Shown: one piece after another, positions 54,826 to 62,796 of the stretch
How the letters are laid out: every line of letters starts with the position of its first letter
Numbering within the stretch: the stretch's first letter is position 1
Assembly (NCBI RefSeq): GCF_003432075.1
Contig: NZ_QWBU01000001.1
Span: 795,259-859,258, forward strand
Reading direction: 5' to 3'
DNA: 64,000 bases
Source: Shinella sp. WSJ-2
GTDB lineage: Bacteria > Pseudomonadota > Alphaproteobacteria > Rhizobiales > Rhizobiaceae
Translations under genes and position numbers: made by a program
Notes under the pieces: generated by a model
The model's input: only the letters and a program-made list of their open reading frames with translations
What the model was told of the DNA's origin: nothing
Database searches by the model: none

Positions 54826-57800
54826 TCAGTGCAGCGTGCCGTTGGCGGCTTGAATCTTGCCGCGCTTCAGCCAGCGGTCGAGCTGCTCTTCCAGCTTCTC
54901 GATGCTGATCGGCTTGGCCAGATAATCGTCCATGCCGGCGGCAAGGCACTCTTCCCGGTCGCCCTCCAGCACATGGGCGGTGACGGCGACGATCGGCACG
55001 CGGTGGCCCGTGCCACTTTCGATCTCGCGGATCGCCCGGCTCGCCTGCAGGCCGTTCATCACGGGCATGGAAATATCCATCAGGATCATGCCCGGCCGGC
55101 TGGCGCGGAACAGTTCCACCGCCTCCTCGCCATTGCCGACGATGCGGAAGCGCAGACCCGCCGCCATCAGCATCTGGGTGAAGAGGATCTGGTTGACCTC
55201 GTTGTCCTCGGCCACCAGCACATCCAGGACTTCGCCCTCCGATTCAGCCATATTAGCCGCGTGCGGGCGGAGCGCCAGAACCTTGCCTTCGGCCACGGGC
55301 GCGGGGGTCGGCCGTGGCCTGCCGCCGCGCGTCGCGCGTAGGACCTCACTTACAGTTTCACGCAGCAGATCGGCCCGCACGGGCTTCATCAGATGTGCCT
55401 GGACATGCTGCGAGGAGAGAAGCTTGTCGTCGGCCGGCAGGTTCATCGAGGTCAGCACGACAAGCGCGCTTCCGGCCGTTTCCGCAGTCTCGCGCAGGGT
55501 GCGCACGAAGGCGGGCGAATGATCCGGCTGGTAATCCAAGACAACCGCATCGACATGCAGGCCCATATCGGCCGCCGCCGTGAGCACGGCCAGCGCCTCG
55601 GCTTCCGAGGCCACCGCCGTCGCATCGAAACCCCAGCCGAGCAGCAGGTCATGCGAAGCCTTGCGCGAGAGATCATGCGCATCGACGACGAGGATGCGGG
55701 CGCTCGACACGCGGACCGGCATGATACGGGCCGGCAGTGCCGCGACGGCGAGCGTCATCGGCAGCCGCACGGTGAAGACGGAGCCGGCGCCGACGGCACT
55801 TTCGGCCACAAGCGTGCCGCCGAACAGCCGCGTCAGCCCATCGGTGATGGCAAGGCCGAGGCCGGTGCCCTCGTGGCGGCGCGTCGAGGAGGCATCGACC
55901 TGCGAGAACTTTTCGAAGATCGACGCCATCTTCTCGGTCGGGATGCCGGCACCCGTATCTTCGACGCGGATCTCGAGCTCCACCGCGCCGTCAGGGCCTG
56001 GTGTCGAGGCGAGATCGATCAGAACATGGCCGCGATCGGTGAATTTCACCGCATTGCCAACGAGGTTGGTGACGATCTGCCGGAAGCGCCCGGCATCGCC
56101 CATCACGGCTGCTGGCATCTGCGCGGCACCGCGCACCACAAGTTCGATATCCTTTTCCGCCGCCTTGGCCGAAAGCAGTGTCGCGACATCCTCGACGGCT
56201 TCGACCGGGTTGAAGGCGACGTCGCGCAGCGTCATCTGGCCGGCATCGATCTTCGAGAAATCGAGGATGTCGTTGATGATCGTCAACAGCGCATTGCCCG
56301 ACTTCACCATGATGTCGATGAAGGTCTTCTGGCGCGTGTCGAGATTGGATTTGGCGAGCAGTTCCGCCATGCCGAGCACGCCGTTCATCGGCGTGCGAAT
56401 CTCGTGGCTCATATTGGCGAGGAATTCCGACTTCGCCTTGTCGGCCGTCTCAGCGCGCGACACGAGCCGGCGCAACTCGTCTTCGCGGCTCTTGAGGTCG
56501 GTGATGTCGGAAAAGACGATGACGTTGCGGCCGCGGCTCGTCGGCGTCACGTCAAGCCGCAGCCAGCGCTGGTATCCGCTGAACACAGTCAGCGATGCCG
56601 GCTTGCCGGTGAAGAGAATGGCGCCGAATTCACGCGCATCCACCGGCTCCTCGCCGATAAAGCCGGGGATTTTGCGGTCGATACAGCTTTGCAGAACATC
56701 CTTCATCGAGGCCCCCGGCTGCAGCAGGTGCGCCGGCATGGCGATCATGGTGGACAGCGCCTCGTTGGACAGCACCACCCTGTCGCCTTCGATGATGAGC
56801 AGGCCCTGAGCCATCGAGGAGACGGCGTCCTCCATGAGGGTGCCGACCTCCTCAAGCGCGCTGCGCGTTTCCAGCACCTCGCGTTCGCGCTCGCGCCGTT
56901 CGGTGATGTCGATATAGGTGAGCAGGCACCGGCCGCCGGAAATGGCGCAGCCGGCCTCGATCAAGGTGCGGCCGTTCGCGTAGCTGACTTCGCGCACCGG
57001 CATTTCGCCGGCGCGGATGCCGTAAAGGCGGTGTTCGTAACCTTCGGCGCAATGCGCGCCATCCTCGCATGTCGCCCCCTGCACATGCTGGAAATGCAGG
57101 AGTTCGCCGAGCGGCCGATCCTTCATCGGCGGCAGCGCACCGTTCCAAAGCCCGGCGAAAGCGCCGTTAATCAGCTCGATCGTGCCGGTCTCGTCGACCA
57201 CCACGATGCCGACGGGCAGCGATTCCACGACGCTTGCGAGGTCCGCGCGTGCCGCTTCGGCCTCGCGCTGCGCCTCGATCAGCTGCTCCTCGCGTTTTTT
57301 AAGGACGGTCGTGTCCGTGAGCGAGCCGATGAGATAGCCCTTATCGTCCAGCGTTGTGACGCGATGGAGCCGGGTGATCGTCGGCAGGATAAAACCGTCC
57401 GAGCGTATGTATTCGATCTCGGTTTCGAGCAGCTCGCCGGTGTCGAGCACCTGCTGGTTCTGCGCATGGAACTCGTCGCCCTGTACGGGATACATGTCGA
57501 GCGTAGTAAGGCCGAGCAGTTCTTCCGGCTGCTTGCCCGTCAGCTCCACATAGGCCCGGTTGGCGAAGATCATCCGCTGGTTTTCGTCGCGCATGAAGCT
57601 GGCGACGGGCAGTTCGTCGAGCAGCGCGCGATAGAGACCGATTTCCTGGGAATGCTGGACAAGCCGCGCTTCGCTGTCCTTCAGCGCTGTCACATCCAGC
57701 AGGAAGGCGACCAGCCGTCCGTCCGGACGGCGCTGGGTGACGAGCCGCATCCAGCCGCCGGCCAACCGAGCGACCGTCTCGTAGAGTGGCAGGTCGTAGC

Positions 57801-58476
57801 TGGCGAGGCGCGCGGCGACCCAGCGCTCACGCTCGGCCGGCGTGGTTCGTCCGACCTCGATATCGTGCAGCGCCTCCGTAACGCTCGCAAGCGTGATCGC
57901 CCCATCCGCAAGGTCACCCACCACCGTGCGGTAGAATTCCCGCATACAGTTGTTGGCGTAGCTCAGGCGGTTGTCCGCGCCGAAGATCGCGATACCGGCG
58001 CCGAAGGCCTCCAGCGCGCTTTCGACGGGATCTGCGACGCCGTCGACGTCTTCCGTGCGCATTGCCGCTTTGGCCTTGCCATTCGTATTGGCAACCGCGT
58101 GGCCCGAAGAGGCCAGCGCCTCGACAGAGGGCGTGAAGAGGGCGACGAGGATGGAGAGCGTCGCCGAAAGCCGCTCGCGCTTCAGCGCGATATCGAAACT
58201 GCCACCACCGAAGGGGTGCACGAAGCGGGCGCGTTCGGGATTTCCGAAGATCAGGCAGCGGCGTTCCGGATCGTCCCGCTCGCCATGACCGGACAATTCG
58301 CCGATCTCGTCGCTGCGCAGGCCGATCATCTCCGCCGGGCTGTGATCGAACAGGCTTGCGTAGGCATCGTTGACGGCGAGGTAACGCAGTTCGCTGCTCT
58401 TGACGTAAGCCGGATGCGGATGCGCACGAACGCGCGCGATGGCCGCTACCAGCAATTCGTCATGAGATTCAGTCAC
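54826..58476 (-). CDS. Multi-PAS hybrid sensor histidine kinase with two receiver domains
   Basis: 1,216 residues. The first 660 hold about five PAS modules (readable sets: YLAVNDAYASLFDHSPAEMI, FMRDENQRMIFANRAYVELT, IVVVDETGTIELINGAFAGL and others) and no membrane helix, so it is cytosolic. Then HisKA (SEFLANMSHEIRTPMNGVLG, phospho-His in the MSHEIRTP), HATPase (VGNAVKFTDRG, DTGAGIP, GTGLGLAI), and two receivers. The first receiver (ILVVDAHDLSRKASHD) is atypical; the second (VLVAEDNEVNQ, LMDISMPVMNG, AAGMDDYLAKPI) keeps the acceptor Asp. Signal and target are unknown; no response-regulator gene is next to it. Confidence 0.92.
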   Translation of the reverse strand: MTESHDELLVAAIARVRAHPHPAYVKSSELRYLAVNDAYASLFDHSPAEMIGLRSDEIGELSGHGERDDPERRCLIFGNPERARFVHPFGGGSFDIALKRERLSATLSILVALFTPSVEALASSGHAVANTNGKAKAAMRTEDVDGVADPVESALEAFGAGIAIFGADNRLSYANNCMREFYRTVVGDLADGAITLASVTEALHDIEVGRTTPAERERWVAARLASYDLPLYETVARLAGGWMRLVTQRRPDGRLVAFLLDVTALKDSEARLVQHSQEIGLYRALLDELPVASFMRDENQRMIFANRAYVELTGKQPEELLGLTTLDMYPVQGDEFHAQNQQVLDTGELLETEIEYIRSDGFILPTITRLHRVTTLDDKGYLIGSLTDTTVLKKREEQLIEAQREAEAARADLASVVESLPVGIVVVDETGTIELINGAFAGLWNGALPPMKDRPLGELLHFQHVQGATCEDGAHCAEGYEHRLYGIRAGEMPVREVSYANGRTLIEAGCAISGGRCLLTYIDITERREREREVLETRSALEEVGTLMEDAVSSMAQGLLIIEGDRVVLSNEALSTMIAMPAHLLQPGASMKDVLQSCIDRKIPGFIGEEPVDAREFGAILFTGKPASLTVFSGYQRWLRLDVTPTSRGRNVIVFSDITDLKSREDELRRLVSRAETADKAKSEFLANMSHEIRTPMNGVLGMAELLAKSNLDTRQKTFIDIMVKSGNALLTIINDILDFSKIDAGQMTLRDVAFNPVEAVEDVATLLSAKAAEKDIELVVRGAAQMPAAVMGDAGRFRQIVTNLVGNAVKFTDRGHVLIDLASTPGPDGAVELEIRVEDTGAGIPTEKMASIFEKFSQVDASSTRRHEGTGLGLAITDGLTRLFGGTLVAESAVGAGSVFTVRLPMTLAVAALPARIMPVRVSSARILVVDAHDLSRKASHDLLLGWGFDATAVASEAEALAVLTAAADMGLHVDAVVLDYQPDHSPAFVRTLRETAETAGSALVVLTSMNLPADDKLLSSQHVQAHLMKPVRADLLRETVSEVLRATRGGRPRPTPAPVAEGKVLALRPHAANMAESEGEVLDVLVAEDNEVNQILFTQMLMAAGLRFRIVGNGEEAVELFRASRPGMILMDISMPVMNGLQASRAIREIESGTGHRVPIVAVTAHVLEGDREECLAAGMDDYLAKPISIEKLEEQLDRWLKRGKIQAANGTLH

Positions 58477-58676
58477 GCAATGCGCTCCCCGAAGCGGGAC
58501 GGAAGAGAGATTTGTACCCCTTGCGGAGTATCACCAATCCTTGAACGGATGGTTAACCGATCGTTGCCAAAGGCGACCCTTATCCAAGACGGCATTTCCC
58601 TGTCGCAAATGACGGGCCATCGCGTCGCAGGATATGCGACAACGAAAAGAAGCAAACCAGACCGGGGCTGTGCTGC

Positions 58677-60272
58677 ATGGGTGACGTGATCAAACTCGAA
58701 AATCACCTCGAACAACCGGAGGCGGACGACGCCCCCGTCGAGCGCCGCCGTCGCGGCGGCGGACGCGGTGCCGAACGCACGCGGCGCGCACCGGCCACCT
58801 CGAAATATCTCAATCTCGTCAACATGACGGCCAAGTCCACCGTGCTGTCGGATGACGCGCTGGAGGCCATCCATCAGGCCTCGCTGACCATCCTCGAAGA
58901 GATCGGCATGGATGTCATCCTGCCGGAGGCGCGTGAGCGCATGAAGGCGGCCGGCGCCGATGTGACACAGGGCACGGACCGCGTGCGTTTCGACCGCGGC
59001 CTCATCATGGATATGATGGCTTCCGTACCGTCGGGCTTCACGTTGCATGCCCGCAATCCGATGCGCAATGTCGAGATCGGCGGCAACAACCTCGTCTTCG
59101 CGCAAATCGCCTCCGCCCCCTTCGTGGCCGACCGCGATGGCGGCCGCCGCGCCGGCAATCAGGAGGATTTCCGCAAGCTGGTGAAGCTCGCCCAGTGCTA
59201 TGACGTCATTCACACGACGGGCGGCTATCCGGTCGAGCCGATCGACATCCACGCCTCGATCCGCCACCTCGACTGCCTGTCGGATATGGTGAAGCTGACG
59301 GACAAGGCGTTCCACGTCTATTCGCTGGGCAAGCAGCGCAATCTCGACGGCATCGAGATCGCTCGCATCGGCCGCGGCATTTCCATGGAGCAGATGGAGC
59401 GTGAGCCCTCGCTCTTCACCATCATCAACACGTCTTCGCCGCTGCGTCTTGACGGGCCGATGCTGCAAGGCATCATCGAAATGTCCTCGCGCAATCAGGT
59501 CGTGGTCGTGACCCCCTTCACGCTGGCGGGCGCCATGGCGCCGGTGACGATCGCCGGCGCCGTCGTGCAGCAGAATGCCGAGGCGCTCGCCGGCATCGCC
59601 TTCACCCAGATGGTTCGCCGCGGCGCGCCGGTCATGTATGGCGGCTTCACCTCGAACGTCGACATGAAGACGGGCGCGCCGGCCTTCGGCACGCCGGAAT
59701 ATATGAAGGCGGTCATTGCCGGCGGCCAGCTTGCCCGCAAGTACAACATCCCCTACCGCACCTCCAACACCAACGCTTCGAACACGCTGGATGCACAGGC
59801 CGCCTATGAATCGGCCTTCTCGCTCTGGGCACTGACGCAGGGCGGCGGCAATTTCATCATGCATTCGGCGGGCTGGAGCGAAGGGGGGCTTACGGCCTCC
59901 TTCGAGAAATTCATCCTCGACGTCGACATGTTGCAGATGGTGGCGGAATATCTGACGCCACTCGACGTCAGCCCCGATGCACTCGGTCTGGACGCCGTGC
60001 GCGACGTCGGCCCCGGCGGCCATTTCTTTGGCACACCGCACACGCTGGCGCGCTATGAAACGGCTTTCTATTCGCCGATCCTGTCGGACTGGCGCAATTT
60101 CGAGACCTGGACGGAGGCTGGCCGGCCAACCACTTACGACCATGCCAACCGGGTGTTCAAGGAAAAGCTCAACACCTACGAGAAACCCCCGCTCGACCCA
60201 GCAATCGAGGAAGAACTCGATGCCTTCGTAGCACGCCGGAAAGCAGAGGGGGGCGTGCCCACTGATTTCTAA
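58677..60272 (+). CDS. Trimethylamine methyltransferase family protein (MttB superfamily), non-pyrrolysine
   Basis: 531 residues. After a basic N-terminal 40 (RRRRGGGRGAERTRR), the whole length fits the MttB superfamily: LSDDALEAIHQASLTILEEI, HARNPMRNVEIGGNN, YRTSNTNASNTLDAQAAYES and GGGNFIMHSAGWSEGGLTAS. The frame is read through without an in-frame TAG, so it lacks pyrrolysine; non-Pyl members demethylate glycine betaine or other quaternary amines. A corrinoid protein and reductase are not adjacent. The start at ATG 58677 is weakly supported. The gene is 200 bases from the divergent kinase start. Confidence 0.87.
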   Translation: MGDVIKLENHLEQPEADDAPVERRRRGGGRGAERTRRAPATSKYLNLVNMTAKSTVLSDDALEAIHQASLTILEEIGMDVILPEARERMKAAGADVTQGTDRVRFDRGLIMDMMASVPSGFTLHARNPMRNVEIGGNNLVFAQIASAPFVADRDGGRRAGNQEDFRKLVKLAQCYDVIHTTGGYPVEPIDIHASIRHLDCLSDMVKLTDKAFHVYSLGKQRNLDGIEIARIGRGISMEQMEREPSLFTIINTSSPLRLDGPMLQGIIEMSSRNQVVVVTPFTLAGAMAPVTIAGAVVQQNAEALAGIAFTQMVRRGAPVMYGGFTSNVDMKTGAPAFGTPEYMKAVIAGGQLARKYNIPYRTSNTNASNTLDAQAAYESAFSLWALTQGGGNFIMHSAGWSEGGLTASFEKFILDVDMLQMVAEYLTPLDVSPDALGLDAVRDVGPGGHFFGTPHTLARYETAFYSPILSDWRNFETWTEAGRPTTYDHANRVFKEKLNTYEKPPLDPAIEEELDAFVARRKAEGGVPTDF

Positions 60273-60380
60273 CAGGAATTTAATGAAATTGCCTGGAAAC
60301 AACCATCTTCGCGGTGAATTTATACGGTGTCCGAGCATTCATGACCGATAGGCGGTCATCCCCGGATCAGGACAAAGACC

Positions 60381-60674
60381 ATGTTTTCGTTGAAGACAGT
60401 CATCACCACCAGCCTCATCGCGCTGACCGTGGCAGGAACCACGCTCGCAACCACCTCACAGGCAGAGGCCCGCAACCGCTTCCTGCCCGGCCTCGCCGCC
60501 GGCTTCATCGGGGGAGCGCTTGTGGCCGACGCATTGCAGCCGCGCCACTATGCGCCGCCGGTTTATCGCCCGGTTTACCGGCCGTATATCGTCGTCAACA
60601 ATTATCCAGTCTGCCATGTCGTTTGGCGGCAGGACGCCTGGGGCGACATGTACAGGGCGCGTGTTTGCCGTTGA
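60381..60674 (+). CDS. Small exported protein of unknown function, 97 residues
   Basis: A 97-residue precursor with a signal peptide (VITTSLIALTVAGTTLATTS, cleaved after AEA about residue 30) and a short mature part rich in Pro/Tyr (YAPPVYRPVYRPYIVVNN) with two cysteines, CHVVWRQ and RARVC. Such small secreted proteins are frequent in rhizobia. Function is unknown. AAAGGAC-like AGGACAAAGAC precedes the ATG. Confidence 0.75.
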   Translation: MFSLKTVITTSLIALTVAGTTLATTSQAEARNRFLPGLAAGFIGGALVADALQPRHYAPPVYRPVYRPYIVVNNYPVCHVVWRQDAWGDMYRARVCR

Positions 60675-60741
60675 CGTTGTATTCCTGTCAAAACGGGCAG
60701 GCTTCCGCCTGCCCGTATCGTTTGAACATCCTGTTTGCGTC

Positions 60742-61191
60742 TTAGCGTCCAATAGTCGCCTGAACTGATGCGATCAACTTGTCCGTAGGCAGGTTCGAAA
60801 AATTCTTGTCGATCTCGGCAACGGTCAATGTCCTGGATTTGTCGGAAAGCTTGTTGCGCAGGTCGCCGAGCGTCTGCGGAGCGGCGCAGACAACGAGTCG
60901 GTCGAAAGCGCCTTCGGCGGCGTAACCGTCGATCAGTCCGGCAACTTCTGCGGTGAACTTCTGCTGTTCCTCCCGCACAGGATCGCTCGAATATTCCATG
61001 GCGGAACGGCCATGACCGACGGAGGAATGGCTGCGACCCGGCTTGTCGGCCATGATGTCTTGCGCCTTCTTCGGTTCCCAGCGAAAGACTTCCTGCTCGG
61101 GGCTTTGCTGGCCATCCTTCAACAGGTTCACTCCCTTGAGCAGGCGTGCCTGGTTGCCGTCGGCGGCGAGAATCCAAGTCGTAGCGGTCAT
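60742..61191 (-). CDS. Host attachment family protein
   Basis: 149 residues matching the 'protein required for attachment to host cells' family (AtsE-type in Agrobacterium): TTWILAADGNQARLLKG at the start, FDRLVVCAAPQTLGDLRNKL and a final NLPTDKLIASVQATIGR. The fold is related to the bacterial eRF1-like (baeRF) group, and the original attachment role is thinly supported. It is convergent with the small exported protein and divergent from the AlkD-like gene. Confidence 0.87.
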   Translation of the reverse strand: MTATTWILAADGNQARLLKGVNLLKDGQQSPEQEVFRWEPKKAQDIMADKPGRSHSSVGHGRSAMEYSSDPVREEQQKFTAEVAGLIDGYAAEGAFDRLVVCAAPQTLGDLRNKLSDKSRTLTVAEIDKNFSNLPTDKLIASVQATIGR

Positions 61192-61399
61192 GTTTCACTC
61201 CCGTAGCGAGGTTAGCGGATTGGCAGCGGATCTGCCTTCGAGCACATCCCGCGCTTGCGACGGGAGGCGCGTTAATGGGAACGCGAGCCCCCGCCGCATG
61301 TTCCGGGTGGTCTCATTCACGAAACTGTTGGAAAGCCTGTCCGCCCCTATCCTTGCGCCGATGCGGCCCGCTAGGGTGTTTCGAACAAAAGGAAAACGC

Positions 61400-62500
61400 A
61401 TGGCCGAACCGCTAAAGAACCTGCTGCATCCCGGACTGGTCACGGACATGGCCGGCCATATATCCCGCGTGGCATCCGATTTCGATGCCGAGCGCTTCGC
61501 GGCATTGGCGACAGACGGCATGGACACACTGGAACTGATGCAGCGCGCCGAGCGGATCAAGGATGCACTGACGCAAACGCTGCCCGCCGATTATGCCGCC
61601 GCAGCCGATATCCTGCGTAAAGCCTTGCCCGACACAGGAAAGTCGGGCCTTTCCGGCTGGGCACTGCTGCCGGTCAACCAGTACGTCTCCGAACACGGCC
61701 TTGGCCATTTCGACCTGTCGCTCGCCCTCCTCAAGGCACTGACGCCGCACTTCACCGCCGAATTCGGTATCCGCCGCTTTATCCATGCGGAGCAGGACCA
61801 GGCGCTGGCCGAAATCTCCGGCTGGGTAACGGACGCAAACCACCATGTCCGCCGCCTTGCCTCGGAAGGCACCCGGCCGCGCCTACCCTGGGCGATGCGC
61901 CTGCCGGCACTGGTCAAGGAGCCGGCCCCCATCCTGCCGATCCTCGTCGCGCTCCTGGACGATCCGGAGGACTATGTCCGCCGCTCCGTCGCCAACAGCC
62001 TCAATGATATCGCCAAGGACCACCCTGCCGTCGTCGCCGATTTCGTGGAGCACCATATCGACGGCGCCTCAACCGAACGGCGCCAGCTGCTGCGCCATGC
62101 CTCACGCACGCTCTTGAAGAAGGGCGATGCCAAGGCGCTCGCCAATTTCGGTTTTGCCGCCGCACGTGGCATTGCTGCCAGCCTGCTCGTAACGACACCC
62201 GTCGTCACCTTCGGCGACAAGCTCAGCTTCTCCATCACCGTGAACAACGCGGATGCGAAACCGCAGCGGCTGATGATCGACTATGCGATCCATCACGTGA
62301 AGGCGAACGGCACCCTGGCGGCGAAAGTGTTCAAGTGGAAGACGCTGGACCTCCCCTCTGGCGGGCACCAGTCTATCGTCAAGGACCACGCCATCCGCGC
62401 GATCACCACCCGCGTCTATTATCCCGGTACCCACCGCATAGACGTCCTCATCAACGGAACGCTTTCGGCCTCCGCCGACTTCGAGCTGCGCATGAATTGA
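61400..62500 (+). CDS. DNA alkylation repair protein, AlkD-like HEAT-repeat
   Basis: 366 residues of HEAT-like helices. MAEPLKNLLHPGLVTDMAGH opens at 61400 (AAAGGA upstream). LALLKALTPHFTAEFGIRRF, WVTDANHHVRRLASEGTRPR and LLDDPEDYVRRSVANSLNDI fit the AlkC/AlkD glycosylase superfamily, AlkC type; the final about 100 residues form a beta-rich tail (GDKLSFSITVNNADAK, STHRIDVLINGTLSASADFE-like). It excises alkylated bases such as 3-methyladenine. The extension upstream to 61043 has no support. Confidence 0.87.
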   Translation: MAEPLKNLLHPGLVTDMAGHISRVASDFDAERFAALATDGMDTLELMQRAERIKDALTQTLPADYAAAADILRKALPDTGKSGLSGWALLPVNQYVSEHGLGHFDLSLALLKALTPHFTAEFGIRRFIHAEQDQALAEISGWVTDANHHVRRLASEGTRPRLPWAMRLPALVKEPAPILPILVALLDDPEDYVRRSVANSLNDIAKDHPAVVADFVEHHIDGASTERRQLLRHASRTLLKKGDAKALANFGFAAARGIAASLLVTTPVVTFGDKLSFSITVNNADAKPQRLMIDYAIHHVKANGTLAAKVFKWKTLDLPSGGHQSIVKDHAIRAITTRVYYPGTHRIDVLINGTLSASADFELRMN

Positions 62501-62796
62501 ACACCCGCCCTTTCGCATCTGCGAAAGTAGCACTTGACTTTTAGGCGCAAAACAACGACATGAGCCGTAGCGTCGCCCTTCGGCCGCCGCGTGAGCGAGC
62601 CAGCGATTTCCCTGTACGGGATGCCAAGAAGGACAAGCGCAAGAGACGATCCGCCTCCCATCTGCGGATACTGCGCCGACGATAACCAGACAACCCACAA
62701 GTTCCCAATTCACGCGGGGTTCTTGACGCCAGACGAAACCGGAAGCGCATGGTGCGTTCCGGCAATACCTGTTTGGCGCCCCGAAAGGTATTTGAC
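62501..62796 (+). other. 296-base leader region before the DEAD-box helicase
   Basis: No gene is certain here. A TTGACT at 62534 resembles a -35 without a clear -10. A short Arg/Lys-rich frame of 41 codons starts at ATG 62560 and stops at 62685, but without a ribosome site. A leader RNA, as known for cold-inducible helicase genes, is possible. Nothing else is recognised. Confidence 0.4.

Noticed and set aside
55393..58689. Plus-strand open frame of 1,098 codons opposite the hybrid kinase
   Set aside because: Antisense shadow of the kinase gene; composition is typical of a reverse-frame artefact and there is no domain signature.
58473..60338. Minus-strand open frame of 621 codons opposite the MttB homologue
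   Set aside because: Antisense shadow; the plus-strand gene has full-length family similarity.
62560..62685. 41-codon Arg/Lys-rich frame before the helicase
   Set aside because: No ribosome binding site and a composition that arises easily in high-GC sequence; left as a remark in the leader region.
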